Positions 44,315 through 51,140 of a DNA stretch of 64,000 nt are shown here, piece by piece. The position numbers and the translations under genes are program-made. Each line of letters opens with the position of its first letter. The stretch's first letter is position 1. Origin of the DNA: a virus. The stretch is from the IMG/VR virus record IMGVR_UViG_3300029922_000007, positions 102,170-166,169 of that record. The stretch is one strand, 5' to 3'. Below the pieces are notes generated by a model, which worked only from the letters and a program-made list of their open reading frames with translations, made no database searches and had not been told where the DNA came from.

Positions 44315-44473
44315 TTAGTCTTCTTTCAGATGGTTACGTAGAGACATCATACAAAATCTGGCAGTAGTTTCGGCCCATTCATCGTTTGCATCGGTCAAGG
44401 CCTTAATGTGAACTAGCCATTCTGCTCTGAGGGGCTCTAGACCGTGCTTTTCTACCCATTCATCCAGGGTCAT
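44315..44473 (-). CDS. Very small protein (52 residues)
   Basis: Reads MTLDEWVEKHGLEPLRAEWL and ends NHLKED. It has AAAGGA before its ATG and overlaps the upstream stop (ATGA). Helical and acidic. Its open frame and packing between two genes support it as real; no function is known. Confidence 0.65.
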   Translation of the reverse strand: MTLDEWVEKHGLEPLRAEWLVHIKALTDANDEWAETTARFCMMSLRNHLKED

Positions 44474-44652
44474 TTTCTGTCCTTTACCCGAAGCATAACC
44501 ATTTTAACGTATTCGTGCATCTTTTCCGTATTCGCTTTCTCTTCAACCAATAGCTTCGCGAACTTCTCGGCAGCTCTGGTCGGATCGTTAAGTTCAAGCC
44601 ATTCCATGAGGAAGACCTGCTCTTCTGCGGTCAAGTAAATACGGTCGTTCAT
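44470..44652 (-). CDS. Very small helical protein (60 residues)
   Basis: MNDRIYLTAEEQVFLMEWLE, then a charged helix. The ATG at 44652 overlaps the upstream stop (ATGA), so I choose it rather than the GTG 6 bases before. No function recognised. Confidence 0.65.
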   Translation of the reverse strand: MNDRIYLTAEEQVFLMEWLELNDPTRAAEKFAKLLVEEKANTEKMHEYVKMVMLRVKDRK

Positions 44653-44807
44653 TGGCACTCACTATCTTCTTCGTGCTCTTTAGCTTCTTTATCTTCAAGA
44701 TAGCACTGATAACAAGGCTTATCGCCTGCCTCACTCAAGAGATCATCACCAGGATAGGTCTGAAAAACGCGTTCGTTATTGCAAATCCAGCAAATCAAGT
44801 TGTTCAT
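44649..44807 (-). CDS. Very small zinc-binding protein (52 residues)
   Basis: MNNLICWICNNERVFQ with CWIC (6-9) and CYQC (32-35): two CxxC pairs 22 residues apart, a typical four-Cys zinc site. The C-terminus is acidic. It overlaps the next gene by ATGA and follows the previous by 3 bases. Confidence 0.7.
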   Translation of the reverse strand: MNNLICWICNNERVFQTYPGDDLLSEAGDKPCYQCYLEDKEAKEHEEDSECQ

Positions 44808-44810
44808 ATT

Positions 44811-44990
44811 TTACTTAGTGGGTACAGCCTTAAGCTCTTCAATACTCCGATTTACGGCATCTAATTCGCGTTGCAAGAACTGGCGATACTGTTCTGGGTG
44901 CTTCTGATGCTTTGAAGGCGTTGGAGACGTAAGCTTGTTCTTAACTCCGTCTTGGTACTTTGAGAGACTCTTCAGCTTTTCCTTAGACAT
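44811..44990 (-). CDS. Very small basic protein (59 residues)
   Basis: MSKEKLKSLSKYQDGVKNKL, then a Pro/His/Lys stretch and a helix (QFLQRELDAVNRSIEELKAV). AAGGA lies 6 bases before the ATG. Its start overlaps the previous stop by 8 bases. No function recognised. Confidence 0.65.
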   Translation of the reverse strand: MSKEKLKSLSKYQDGVKNKLTSPTPSKHQKHPEQYRQFLQRELDAVNRSIEELKAVPTK

Positions 44991-45099
44991 TTTTATCCTT
45001 TTTATTATAACAAGTTAGGCAATAGTAGACACTAAAAACTTCACCGTTCAAGACCATATGAGTTCCGACTTCAGACTCCTGACCGCATTGACAGTTCAT
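44983..45099 (-). CDS. Mini zinc-binding protein (38 residues)
   Basis: MNCQCGQESEVGTHMVLNGE, ending in CLTCYNKK. CxC near the start and CxxC at the end make a possible zinc knuckle. ATGA overlaps the lysine-rich gene upstream and the stop overlaps the next gene, which supports a real gene in spite of its size. Confidence 0.6.
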   Translation of the reverse strand: MNCQCGQESEVGTHMVLNGEVFSVYYCLTCYNKKDKNV

Positions 45100-45458
45100 T
45101 TTTTACTCTTTTTCTTCTTCTTCTTAGACTTTTTCTTAGATTTCTTTTTGGACTTCTTTTCCTTAATTGGAGCTTCTGCGCCAGTCTCGTCCCAATAGAA
45201 TGTTGGCATAGGATTGGACCAATTTGGTGGTCCTTCGACAGCAGCCTCGATTTTAGCGTAAAGATCTTCCTCTAATTGAGCTGCGAGTCCAAGCATTGCG
45301 GGACACTTATCGAGGGCCTGTTCGACCAGTTTTTCTAATTCTGGAACGTAGCCTTCATCCAAGACTACTTCCTGATCTTTGGACCAGAGAAAATAACTCA
45401 GCCAGGATCCAAAAACTACGAGGCAGCTCAAAAACACGATCTTCTGATGCAAGGTCAT
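45096..45458 (-). CDS. Membrane-anchored protein with lysine-rich tail
   Basis: This 120-residue protein has an N-terminal membrane segment (residues 6-25, KIVFLSCLVVFGSWLSYFLW), an acidic middle (DEGYVPELEKLVEQAL) and a highly basic end of about 22 residues, mostly Lys with Ser. The tail may bind DNA, RNA or acidic lipids. The topology is that of an inner-membrane protein with one helix. Not a recognised spanin. Confidence 0.6.
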   Translation of the reverse strand: MTLHQKIVFLSCLVVFGSWLSYFLWSKDQEVVLDEGYVPELEKLVEQALDKCPAMLGLAAQLEEDLYAKIEAAVEGPPNWSNPMPTFYWDETGAEAPIKEKKSKKKSKKKSKKKKKKSKK

Positions 45459-45462
45459 ACTT

Positions 45463-45675
45463 TTACTCCAAAATCAAGATACGAACATTACCTTCGTTAT
45501 CATTACAGGTCAAGTAGCCATTTTGGCGGGCGGTCCTAATGTACCCTTGAGTATATTCGTTATCTTGGCCACAGAGATATTCCCAAACGCCACGAAGCTG
45601 CCAATTGTATCTACGATCACGATCATAAATAAGATAGAAGGTATTGTCTTCAGGACGCCTACGAAGTGACCACAT
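45463..45675 (-). CDS. Small hypothetical protein
   Basis: This 70-residue protein (MWSLRRRPEDNTFYLIYDRD) has a mixed charged and aromatic sequence. The adjacent gene ends one base before its start. Not recognised. Confidence 0.6.
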   Translation of the reverse strand: MWSLRRRPEDNTFYLIYDRDRRYNWQLRGVWEYLCGQDNEYTQGYIRTARQNGYLTCNDNEGNVRILILE

Positions 45676-45676
45676 A

Positions 45677-45835
45677 TTACGTCTCCCTCAGAAATGCCAA
45701 GTATGGATCGTCTTGGACTGGATTGCAGTTTGGGCAAAGATTTCGATTGTGAGCCTTGGGAATAGGAACTCCGTCATTGGAATGGACTGCATTTAATTCT
45801 GGGCATTCATTTTCTTTAGATTGTTCCGTATTCAC
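45677..45835 (-). CDS. Small Cys-containing protein
   Basis: A 52-residue protein starting with GTG at 45835, which overlaps the upstream stop (GTGA) and has AAGGA before it. A longer frame begins with TTG at 45859 but lies inside the upstream gene. CPNC near residue 34 is the only motif. Confidence 0.55.
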   Translation of the reverse strand: MNTEQSKENECPELNAVHSNDGVPIPKAHNRNLCPNCNPVQDDPYLAFLRET

Positions 45836-46278
45836 GCTAGTTCCTTCATTTGGCACCAACCGGAGTGCTGGTTAGATCCTACCTTATGAGCGCCACATTC
45901 GCAAGTAGATTTGTAGGGAGTAATGTTAACGGTGATATTCGGCCAAGACGCATCTTGCTGCGTGCCGGGGAATGAGATCCTATGGTTGCCAGGTGTTGAA
46001 GAGATTTGGCCGCTTACGTTCAGGTAAACGGGAGTTGCGGGATTGGGAAGTGGAATAAAAAGTCCGGTGCAGTCCTTGATTACTTTCCCATTGTGCCAAA
46101 CATAAACGGATTTTGAGATTTTCTGTGAAAAAGAAAGAAGGGGGCCGGACAGAAAATCATTTTTGGTAGAAGCGGGGTGTCCAAATCTATATCCCGGATC
46201 TTGGGTATCGCTGCTAATGCAGTAATTAGGGTCTACGGTCCAAATCTTGGTTTGGAATTCCTGTTCGGTACAATTCAT
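45832..46278 (-). CDS. Hypothetical protein with C-terminal Cys/His zinc tail
   Basis: This 148-residue protein has a beta-rich body (VYVWHNGKVIKDCTGLFIPL, IPLPNPATPVYLNVSG). The C-terminal motif CECGAHKVGSNQHSGWC matches the C-terminus of the 34.2-34.5 kb frame. The body shows no other known family. The motif pattern CxCGxxKxGxxxHSxWC may be a small zinc module used in several phage proteins. Confidence 0.65.
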   Translation of the reverse strand: MNCTEQEFQTKIWTVDPNYCISSDTQDPGYRFGHPASTKNDFLSGPLLSFSQKISKSVYVWHNGKVIKDCTGLFIPLPNPATPVYLNVSGQISSTPGNHRISFPGTQQDASWPNITVNITPYKSTCECGAHKVGSNQHSGWCQMKELA

Positions 46279-46309
46279 GTCCTGAGATTACCAAAGGATA
46301 GGGTGAAGG

Positions 46310-46879
46310 TCAAGGGGTATTTTTCTTTCTTGGGCCGGATAAATCGCGAGACGTCTTTCGGCGGTGACAAGTCTTACATAAACAGACTACCCCTTCCAAG
46401 TTCAGTGAAAGAGGTTTATTTCCCTTATAGATGGCCTGCACATGATCGATTTCCGGTTCATGTCCTTCAGGGCTCTTTTGTTTAATTCTCTTCATTAGCC
46501 AATAGGAATAAACTACCTTAAAATCATTAGGCTTATCGTAGACTCTACCGTTAACCAAAAGCTGAAGGATGAGCGGAACGTAGTCATATTGACAATCGGA
46601 GCACTTGAAATCTTGTCTGACCAATAAATACCATAGGGAATTCTCACCTTGAGGGTAAAAATGAGCCTTTGCAGATTGAGAGCAGTCTTTCCCGCAGTAC
46701 TTTATTCCTTTAACTTTCATGGCATTACACCATGCGCACAGCCTTACGCCATCTACGATGATGGGCTGTATTAGAGTAAGGGCTACGGACCTGTTTTGGC
46801 ACGATTTAATAAGTTCGATGGCTTTAGGGTTCGTAGGAGGTTTGAGCATCAGAAGGATAATATCATGGATCGGTCTCAT
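46310..46879 (-). CDS. HNH endonuclease
   Basis: This 189-residue protein has a zinc-binding N-terminal part (CAWC near 48, CGKDC near 62) and an HNH core: CSDC near 93, EIDHVQAIYKGNKPLSL, then LCKTCHRRKTSRD. All key His and Cys are present. It is a probable free-standing homing-type nuclease. There is no good ribosome-binding site at the ATG at 46879, and an internal ATG at 46849 is possible. Confidence 0.75.
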   Translation of the reverse strand: MRPIHDIILLMLKPPTNPKAIELIKSCQNRSVALTLIQPIIVDGVRLCAWCNAMKVKGIKYCGKDCSQSAKAHFYPQGENSLWYLLVRQDFKCSDCQYDYVPLILQLLVNGRVYDKPNDFKVVYSYWLMKRIKQKSPEGHEPEIDHVQAIYKGNKPLSLNLEGVVCLCKTCHRRKTSRDLSGPRKKNTP

Positions 46880-46901
46880 GATATAGGTTATTGTAGTGAA
46901 G

Positions 46902-46967
46902 CCCTCTTTCTCTCGTACGAGACGGTTGGTTTTGCAACGAAACTAACCGGAGAGAAAGAGGGTTTTT
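46902..46967 (+). promoter_or_regulatory. Long hairpin with T-run in front of the endonuclease VII start
   Basis: CCCTCTTTCTCTC (46902-46914) pairs with GAGAGAAAGAGGG (46950-46962) over 13 bp. Inside is a second stem of 10 bp with one G-U pair, CGGTTGGTTT (46923-46932) with AAACTAACCG (46940-46949), and an 8-base bulge on the 5' side. Five T and the ATG at 46968 follow. The stem contains GAGGG, the only likely ribosome-binding site. It could terminate transcription or hide the site. T4 gene 49, the homologue, is known to have its ribosome-binding site sequestered in a hairpin in early mRNA. Confidence 0.75.
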
Positions 46968-47738
46968 ATGTCTGATATTCCTGCCGCGAATCCTACCAAG
47001 CAATGTTCCAAGTGTAAGGAAGTTAAAGAGTTGGGTGAGTTTACCAAAAGTAGGAACCGCAAAAACGGAGTGGGATCTTGTTGTAAGGATTGCAAAAATA
47101 AGCAAAATGCAGCCTGGCAATCTCTCCCTTACGATCCAATACCTGAGATTAAAATCTGCACACTTTGTCTTATCGGTAAAAACCCAAATCGGTTTAGCAA
47201 AGCTAAAAATTCTAGAGATGGTCTGTGTCCCCAATGTAAGGATTGTAATAAAATTAACGCTAATCTCTATAGAGAGCAGCCATTGGACCCTCAGGTAAGT
47301 AAGATATGTGCCTCTTGCAATACGGAGAGATCTCCGCAAGAATATAGTTTTAATAAGACAGCGAGGGATGGTCTACAATCTATCTGTAGGGACTGTGCTA
47401 GAGAAGCACGTTTTAAGAAAGATTACGGAATTTCTATTGAATACTATAATCAGATCCTAGAAGAACAGGACGGGAAATGTGCTATCTGCCACATAACGCA
47501 AAACGAGAATGTTATCAATAACAAATCTGGGGAGCCTGCGCGATTTGCGGTAGACCACTGCCATAGAACTGGGAATGTGCGAGGATTACTGTGTGATCGT
47601 TGTAATAGAGCATTAGGAGCATTGCGCGATAACCCTAAAAGTGCTGAAAATGCTGCTGCTTATTTAAGATCCGGAGGGTCCATAAAACAAAAAGGGCACC
47701 TGATTACCTCAGATGCCCTTAACAAGATGTCTACCTAG
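46968..47738 (+). CDS. Recombination endonuclease VII-like protein with zinc-finger repeats
   Basis: This 256-residue protein has an endonuclease VII (T4 gp49, HNH-fold) core in residues 150-240: CAICH near 170, AVDHCHRTGNVRGLLCDRCN with the His-His-Cys-Cys signature, and ALGALRDN. The N-terminal half has three Cys-rich repeats (CSKCKEVKELGEF; CTLCLIGKNPNRF; CASCNTERSPQEY), each ending in CCKDC, CKDC or CRDC. Such repeats are common in mobile endonucleases. It may resolve branched DNA for packaging or be a homing-type nuclease; the repeats favour the latter. It is read opposite to its neighbours and controlled by the hairpin upstream. Confidence 0.8.
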   Translation: MSDIPAANPTKQCSKCKEVKELGEFTKSRNRKNGVGSCCKDCKNKQNAAWQSLPYDPIPEIKICTLCLIGKNPNRFSKAKNSRDGLCPQCKDCNKINANLYREQPLDPQVSKICASCNTERSPQEYSFNKTARDGLQSICRDCAREARFKKDYGISIEYYNQILEEQDGKCAICHITQNENVINNKSGEPARFAVDHCHRTGNVRGLLCDRCNRALGALRDNPKSAENAAAYLRSGGSIKQKGHLITSDALNKMST

Positions 47739-47744
47739 ATGAAC

Positions 47745-49070
47745 TTAGCAGTGATAGGCGTTCTGGACAACAACCGTAACAGTTGATCCAGAAACATAAG
47801 CATTTGCGCCAGCGAGAACAGGCGCTCCTGGCCCAGTAGCTTGAGCATTGACGACAGAAGCCGCACTCAGAGTTACAGCTCCCGTAAGAGCGATGAGGCT
47901 CCCATTGACCGTTCCACCTAGGGTATCTGTGATACTGGCTTCAGCAATAATGTTACCCTGGAAAGTGCCAGCCGTACCGGAATTAATAGTAGCCGAACTA
48001 CCAACGATCCAGAAGATATTGGCTGCAGTAGCTCCACCTGTCAAGGTCATGGTTGGAACACCGCCAGCACCGGTAGTAAGGGTAGAAGCCGCATAGATAT
48101 TGTATACGCCCGCACCGTTGAAGGTCAAAGTTCCAGGACCTGAAGTTGCCAAATGGAAGGTACCACTCGACTCCTTGTAGTTACCTGGAGTCAGAGTTTG
48201 ACCGTCAAGGGTAGCTGAAATAGCGGTCCCAGCCGAGCAGAGCGTTTGCTTTGCGGTAAAAGACGCTTGAGCGTTCGTTTGTCCAGTTGCAGCCACTGAA
48301 TCAGCAATGTGCTCAGTTCCCGTATATGTACCAGGTGGGAAACCGGTGATGGACGTCCCTGGAGAAATACCCAGATCTCCGGTCAGAACGCTAGCACCGG
48401 TATTCGTCACGGCGGAAGCAGCTAGAATTGCGAATCCACCAGGAGGGGTAATGGTAGAGCTAAGGACGGCTTGCGTCTTAGAGGCGACAGTAGCAGCAGA
48501 ATCGCCAGCGCCAATCGTCACTTCAATGCCAGTAAAGCCAGCAGGAGCTGGATCAGTATTTGAACCGCCAGAGACGTTGTACCAAACGTAGTACTTGTGA
48601 GCATTAGCTGCAGTAAACAATTCCCAATACTTACCGGCACCAGTCGAAGCAAAGGCGGATCCGGCTGGGAAGGTCATAGCCTCAAATTGCTGCCGAGCAT
48701 TTCCTACATAGTTGATAGTAAAACTAAATCCGGCAGGCATGGAAACGTTAATTACTGGGCTATTAGAAAGAGGCGGCCCACTTTGATAGCCACCGGCCAA
48801 ATTGTCCATGACAGATTGAAAAGCGGAATCGGGCAATTCAAAGCCGTCACGAACGAAGGACTGGGAACGCAGAGAGAGGCATACCGAGCCCAAGATGCAA
48901 GCCTGAAGTTCCGAGGCCACAGCGGGATCCGTGAGGCAATCCGTGAGACGGATATAGTCAGCAGGCGTAAGAACGGTACTGTTCTGGATATTAGCCGCTA
49001 AACGCTGACCAGAGGCTGTGCTGGCCATGCCAGAAATCAAATAACTGAGAGACTCGGTGGATAATGCCAT
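47745..49070 (-). CDS. Tail-associated protein with DUF3494 ice-binding-like domain
   Basis: This 441-residue protein has three parts. Residues 1-120 are an unrecognised N-terminal region. Residues about 157-200 contain the module YYVWYNVSGGSNTDPAP, TGIEVTIGAG that is also in the giant J-like protein. Residues about 205-415 are a complete DUF3494 domain (ASAVTNTG, LTGDLGISPG, ITGFPPGTYTG, LTFNGAGVYNI, FWIVGSSATINSG, VNGSLIALTGAVTLS). A short tail ends in His-Cys. It stands apart from the main tail module, with a CAATCTT element and AAGGAG upstream. It is likely a virion or exported decoration protein. Ice binding is not shown. Confidence 0.8.
   Translation of the reverse strand: MALSTESLSYLISGMASTASGQRLAANIQNSTVLTPADYIRLTDCLTDPAVASELQACILGSVCLSLRSQSFVRDGFELPDSAFQSVMDNLAGGYQSGPPLSNSPVINVSMPAGFSFTINYVGNARQQFEAMTFPAGSAFASTGAGKYWELFTAANAHKYYVWYNVSGGSNTDPAPAGFTGIEVTIGAGDSAATVASKTQAVLSSTITPPGGFAILAASAVTNTGASVLTGDLGISPGTSITGFPPGTYTGTEHIADSVAATGQTNAQASFTAKQTLCSAGTAISATLDGQTLTPGNYKESSGTFHLATSGPGTLTFNGAGVYNIYAASTLTTGAGGVPTMTLTGGATAANIFWIVGSSATINSGTAGTFQGNIIAEASITDTLGGTVNGSLIALTGAVTLSAASVVNAQATGPGAPVLAGANAYVSGSTVTVVVQNAYHC
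47840..48450 (-). other. DUF3494 domain, third copy
   Basis: Residues about 207-411 of the 441-residue protein. This copy is the most canonical of the three (GDLGISPGTSITGFPPG) and includes the ADSVAATGQTNAQASF helix region. Confidence 0.8.
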
Positions 49071-49106
49071 AAAAACTCCTTAATTGTAACCCAATATAGT
49101 GGATTA

Positions 49107-49120
49107 CGTACAAGATTGGA
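49107..49120 (-). promoter_or_regulatory. Putative late promoter element (CAATCTTG variant)
   Basis: On the minus strand TCCAATCTTGTACG, about 37 bases before the ATG at 49070. It is the least conserved copy of the element. Confidence 0.3.
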
Positions 49121-49149
49121 ATAATGTTTCTTTCTGAATAGACAACTAG

Positions 49150-49344
49150 TTAATATCTTTGACTATTTCCTAAAATAAAAGGAAACCCATAGCTTTTGAA
49201 CCTGAACTTGACTTCAAACCTAAAACGGTAATAGTTTACCTCCGTTAAGCCTCCATTTTCCCATCCCCAGCCAAAACTAACCCCATATTCGGGCGGATTG
49301 TAGTTCAGTCTTTTCCAAGTAAGGGAAAACTTAGGTAGACTCAT
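49150..49344 (-). CDS. Small hypothetical beta-rich protein
   Basis: A 64-residue protein rich in aromatic residues (YGVSFGWGWENGG, FRFEVKFRFKSYGF). It overlaps the SLOG gene by ATGA. The last gene of the leftward block. No family recognised. Confidence 0.55.
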   Translation of the reverse strand: MSLPKFSLTWKRLNYNPPEYGVSFGWGWENGGLTEVNYYRFRFEVKFRFKSYGFPFILGNSQRY

Positions 49345-49691
49345 TTGTTCTTCACCAATCCAATAAATACTGGTTTCTTAGGTTTCTTCATCTCTAATAT
49401 CATTCCTTTCGTGCCTGGACTTACCCCGTCCCAAACAGCTACAAGGGCATCAGCGTATTGGGCCATTTCTCTATTCCTGCGATGGCCAGCGCTCTTTCCG
49501 AACCGAATCCAGTCAGCCGGAAACACCTTCACTGGTAATCCATTCTTTTCTGCAAAAATCTCGCCTAAACGGTCTACCCCTCTAGCCCCACCGGAAACGA
49601 CCTCGGTAATATCAAACTTGGACATCAACGAGGCATCTTCTACTAGATATAGACTCGTTACATCTCTAGAACCTGCAATGATGACTTTCAT
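49341..49691 (-). CDS. SLOG-type nucleotide-binding protein (DUF2493-like)
   Basis: A 116-residue Rossmann-like protein starting MKVIIAGSRDVTS, with VVSGGARGVDRLGE, then VFPADWIRFGKSAGHRRNREM and DALVAVWDGVSPGTKGM. These are the marks of the DUF2493/YspA branch of the SLOG superfamily. They bind nucleotide-derived ligands; in phages they may sense or remove defence signals. That role is inference. The ATG at 49691 overlaps the upstream stop, so I prefer it to a start at 49733. Confidence 0.8.
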   Translation of the reverse strand: MKVIIAGSRDVTSLYLVEDASLMSKFDITEVVSGGARGVDRLGEIFAEKNGLPVKVFPADWIRFGKSAGHRRNREMAQYADALVAVWDGVSPGTKGMILEMKKPKKPVFIGLVKNK

Positions 49692-49915
49692 CCAATAACC
49701 ACTAGTTGATTCCTGCACTTCCAAAAATCCCACAGTCTCATTCGTTTGTATTCGAAAAGAATTCCCACTGCTTGATATGGTTCCAGGAACATCCTAGTCT
49801 CATCCACAAGATCGGCATGGACTCTGATAACTACCGTATGTTTCCTATTGTTGATATGGATCCTAGCAACGGTCCTTAAGCTAAATAGGTATTCTGCTAG
49901 TTTATCGGCGCTCAT
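49688..49915 (-). CDS. Small hypothetical protein
   Basis: A 75-residue alpha/beta protein (ADKLAEYLFSLRTVARIHIN, VVIRVHADLVDETRMFLEP). Overlaps both neighbours by ATGA. Possibly a ferredoxin-like small fold; not recognised. Confidence 0.6.
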   Translation of the reverse strand: MSADKLAEYLFSLRTVARIHINNRKHTVVIRVHADLVDETRMFLEPYQAVGILFEYKRMRLWDFWKCRNQLVVIG

Positions 49916-50292
49916 GGCTTTCTTCCTGTGATCCTGAGAGGGGGTTGATTACTGGGCATACTACATTGAACCGAACCTACGGACCTATTCTCTTCGTCGA
50001 ACCAAAACCTATGCGAGATAGGCGCTACGCTGCTGTCGAATAGGCCAACTTTTACGTGGCTATATCTATTACCTGGTTGAATCGGGGCAGACCACAAGTC
50101 TAAAGGCTGAACTAAATAGTTATCGAATCCGTTAATTTCTTGAATCTTAATAATCTTGAAAGAAGCTAAGAATTGAACTTCTGATGTGTTTTCATTTAGG
50201 TTTAGGGTTGACATATAACAGCCTCCTTCCTCCAGCATTGGAGTATGAGCGCAACCAGTCAAAAAGAGTAAAAACGGAACGAGATATTTCAT
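49912..50292 (-). CDS. Lipoprotein
   Basis: A 126-residue protein with a lipoprotein signal: MKYLVPFLLFLTGCAHTP, in which LTGC is a good lipobox with Cys14. The mature part is beta-rich. It would be anchored in the envelope and may exclude other phages or act as an outer-membrane spanin. No i-spanin is seen beside it, so the former is a little more likely. Coupled by ATGA to the next gene. Confidence 0.75.
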   Translation of the reverse strand: MKYLVPFLLFLTGCAHTPMLEEGGCYMSTLNLNENTSEVQFLASFKIIKIQEINGFDNYLVQPLDLWSAPIQPGNRYSHVKVGLFDSSVAPISHRFWFDEENRSVGSVQCSMPSNQPPLRITGRKP

Positions 50293-50296
50293 AAAT

Positions 50297-50530
50297 TTAT
50301 TCCTTCAAGTGTTTCTCTCTAAAAGAGTTCAGAGACTCAATAATATTCTGTTCTAGGATATCTCGTGGGCAATCAGGATAGCCGAGATGCTCATGTTCGT
50401 AGAATTTTTCGTCGTATTCTTTAGTAAATTCGATTCTAATCATTCCGGAAAAATCAGAATGAAAACTAACAACAAAATCTTCTTGTGTGATGTCATGAAG
50501 CTGATTTACGATATGGAGTCCAATTTTCAT
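50297..50530 (-). CDS. Small hypothetical protein
   Basis: A 77-residue protein (MKIGLHIVNQLHDITQEDFV) with two strands then an acidic helix. GAGG lies 8 bases before the ATG. Downstream of a short spacer with direct repeats. Not recognised. Confidence 0.6.
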   Translation of the reverse strand: MKIGLHIVNQLHDITQEDFVVSFHSDFSGMIRIEFTKEYDEKFYEHEHLGYPDCPRDILEQNIIESLNSFREKHLKE

Positions 50531-50541
50531 TTAAGGCCTCT

Positions 50542-50618
50542 TTTATCATTCAGTTTATCATTCATTAAAAACGGTAAGTATATAAAAATAAAGGGTTTCT
50601 GATAAAATTTATCATTCA
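50542..50618. repeat. Three TTTATCATTCA direct repeats
   Basis: TTTATCATTCA at 50542-50552, 50554-50564 and 50608-50618. The last one overlaps the stop codon of the HAD gene. The repeats lie in the 85-base gap before the 77-residue gene. GATAAA/TTTATC (50601-50613) is also a small palindrome. They may bind a regulator, or reflect slippage. Confidence 0.6.
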
Positions 50619-51140
50619 TTTTAACGCTTCTTTAGATAACCCTAGCACACGCAAGGCCCAAAGCATATCACCATATTGGAAACCGTGCAATGATGAAGTC
50701 TTTACGAGTTTATCGGCTAAATGATCCATATCAGAGTCGTCATCAATAATTACAAAATCGGTAACTTCAAGATGATCATCAAGCCATCTCTGAATCTCTT
50801 GACCTCTAGATGTTCCCCAATCGAGGCGAGGGGTAACATCTATAACGGCATCTGAAACTAGTTTTGAGGGAGAAAGTATTTTCTTTAGAGATTCTACGGT
50901 TTCGCCTATACGCCAAGTACTAGAGACTACGATCTTTAAATCTGGTACTCTACGAATCAATTCTTCTACATTGGATAAAGCAATAGGGCAGAATTCCATA
51001 GCAATGTACTCTTTGAGAGTTCCTGGCCAATCACGGTACATCTCGTTTTCCCATTTACTCTGATCTCTTCGGTTATGCCAAAAAGTGGCGGACTGATGGG
51101 AATTGAGAACTCCGTCCACGTCTAAAAATATAACTTTCAT
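50616..51140 (-). CDS. HAD-superfamily phosphatase, RNA-repair-associated type
   Basis: A 174-residue HAD protein with FLDVDGVLNSH (nucleophile Asp6 and Asp8), KIVVSSTWR (motif II) near residue 70 and FVIIDDDSD (motif IV) near 135. The DVDGVLN and SSTWR patterns are those of the HAD domain found beside RNA-repair proteins. Its neighbours include RNA ligase and polynucleotide kinase, in accord with processing RNA ends. Coupled to an HNH gene by ATGA. Confidence 0.8.
   Translation of the reverse strand: MKVIFLDVDGVLNSHQSATFWHNRRDQSKWENEMYRDWPGTLKEYIAMEFCPIALSNVEELIRRVPDLKIVVSSTWRIGETVESLKKILSPSKLVSDAVIDVTPRLDWGTSRGQEIQRWLDDHLEVTDFVIIDDDSDMDHLADKLVKTSSLHGFQYGDMLWALRVLGLSKEALK

Noticed and set aside
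46863-47339. Leftward 158-residue open frame
   Set aside because: Antisense to the zinc-finger repeats of the endonuclease VII-like gene.
47690-47730. Hairpin at the end of the endonuclease VII-like gene (GGGCA/TGCCC)
   Set aside because: Within the coding sequence, imperfect and without a T-run; not convincing as a terminator.
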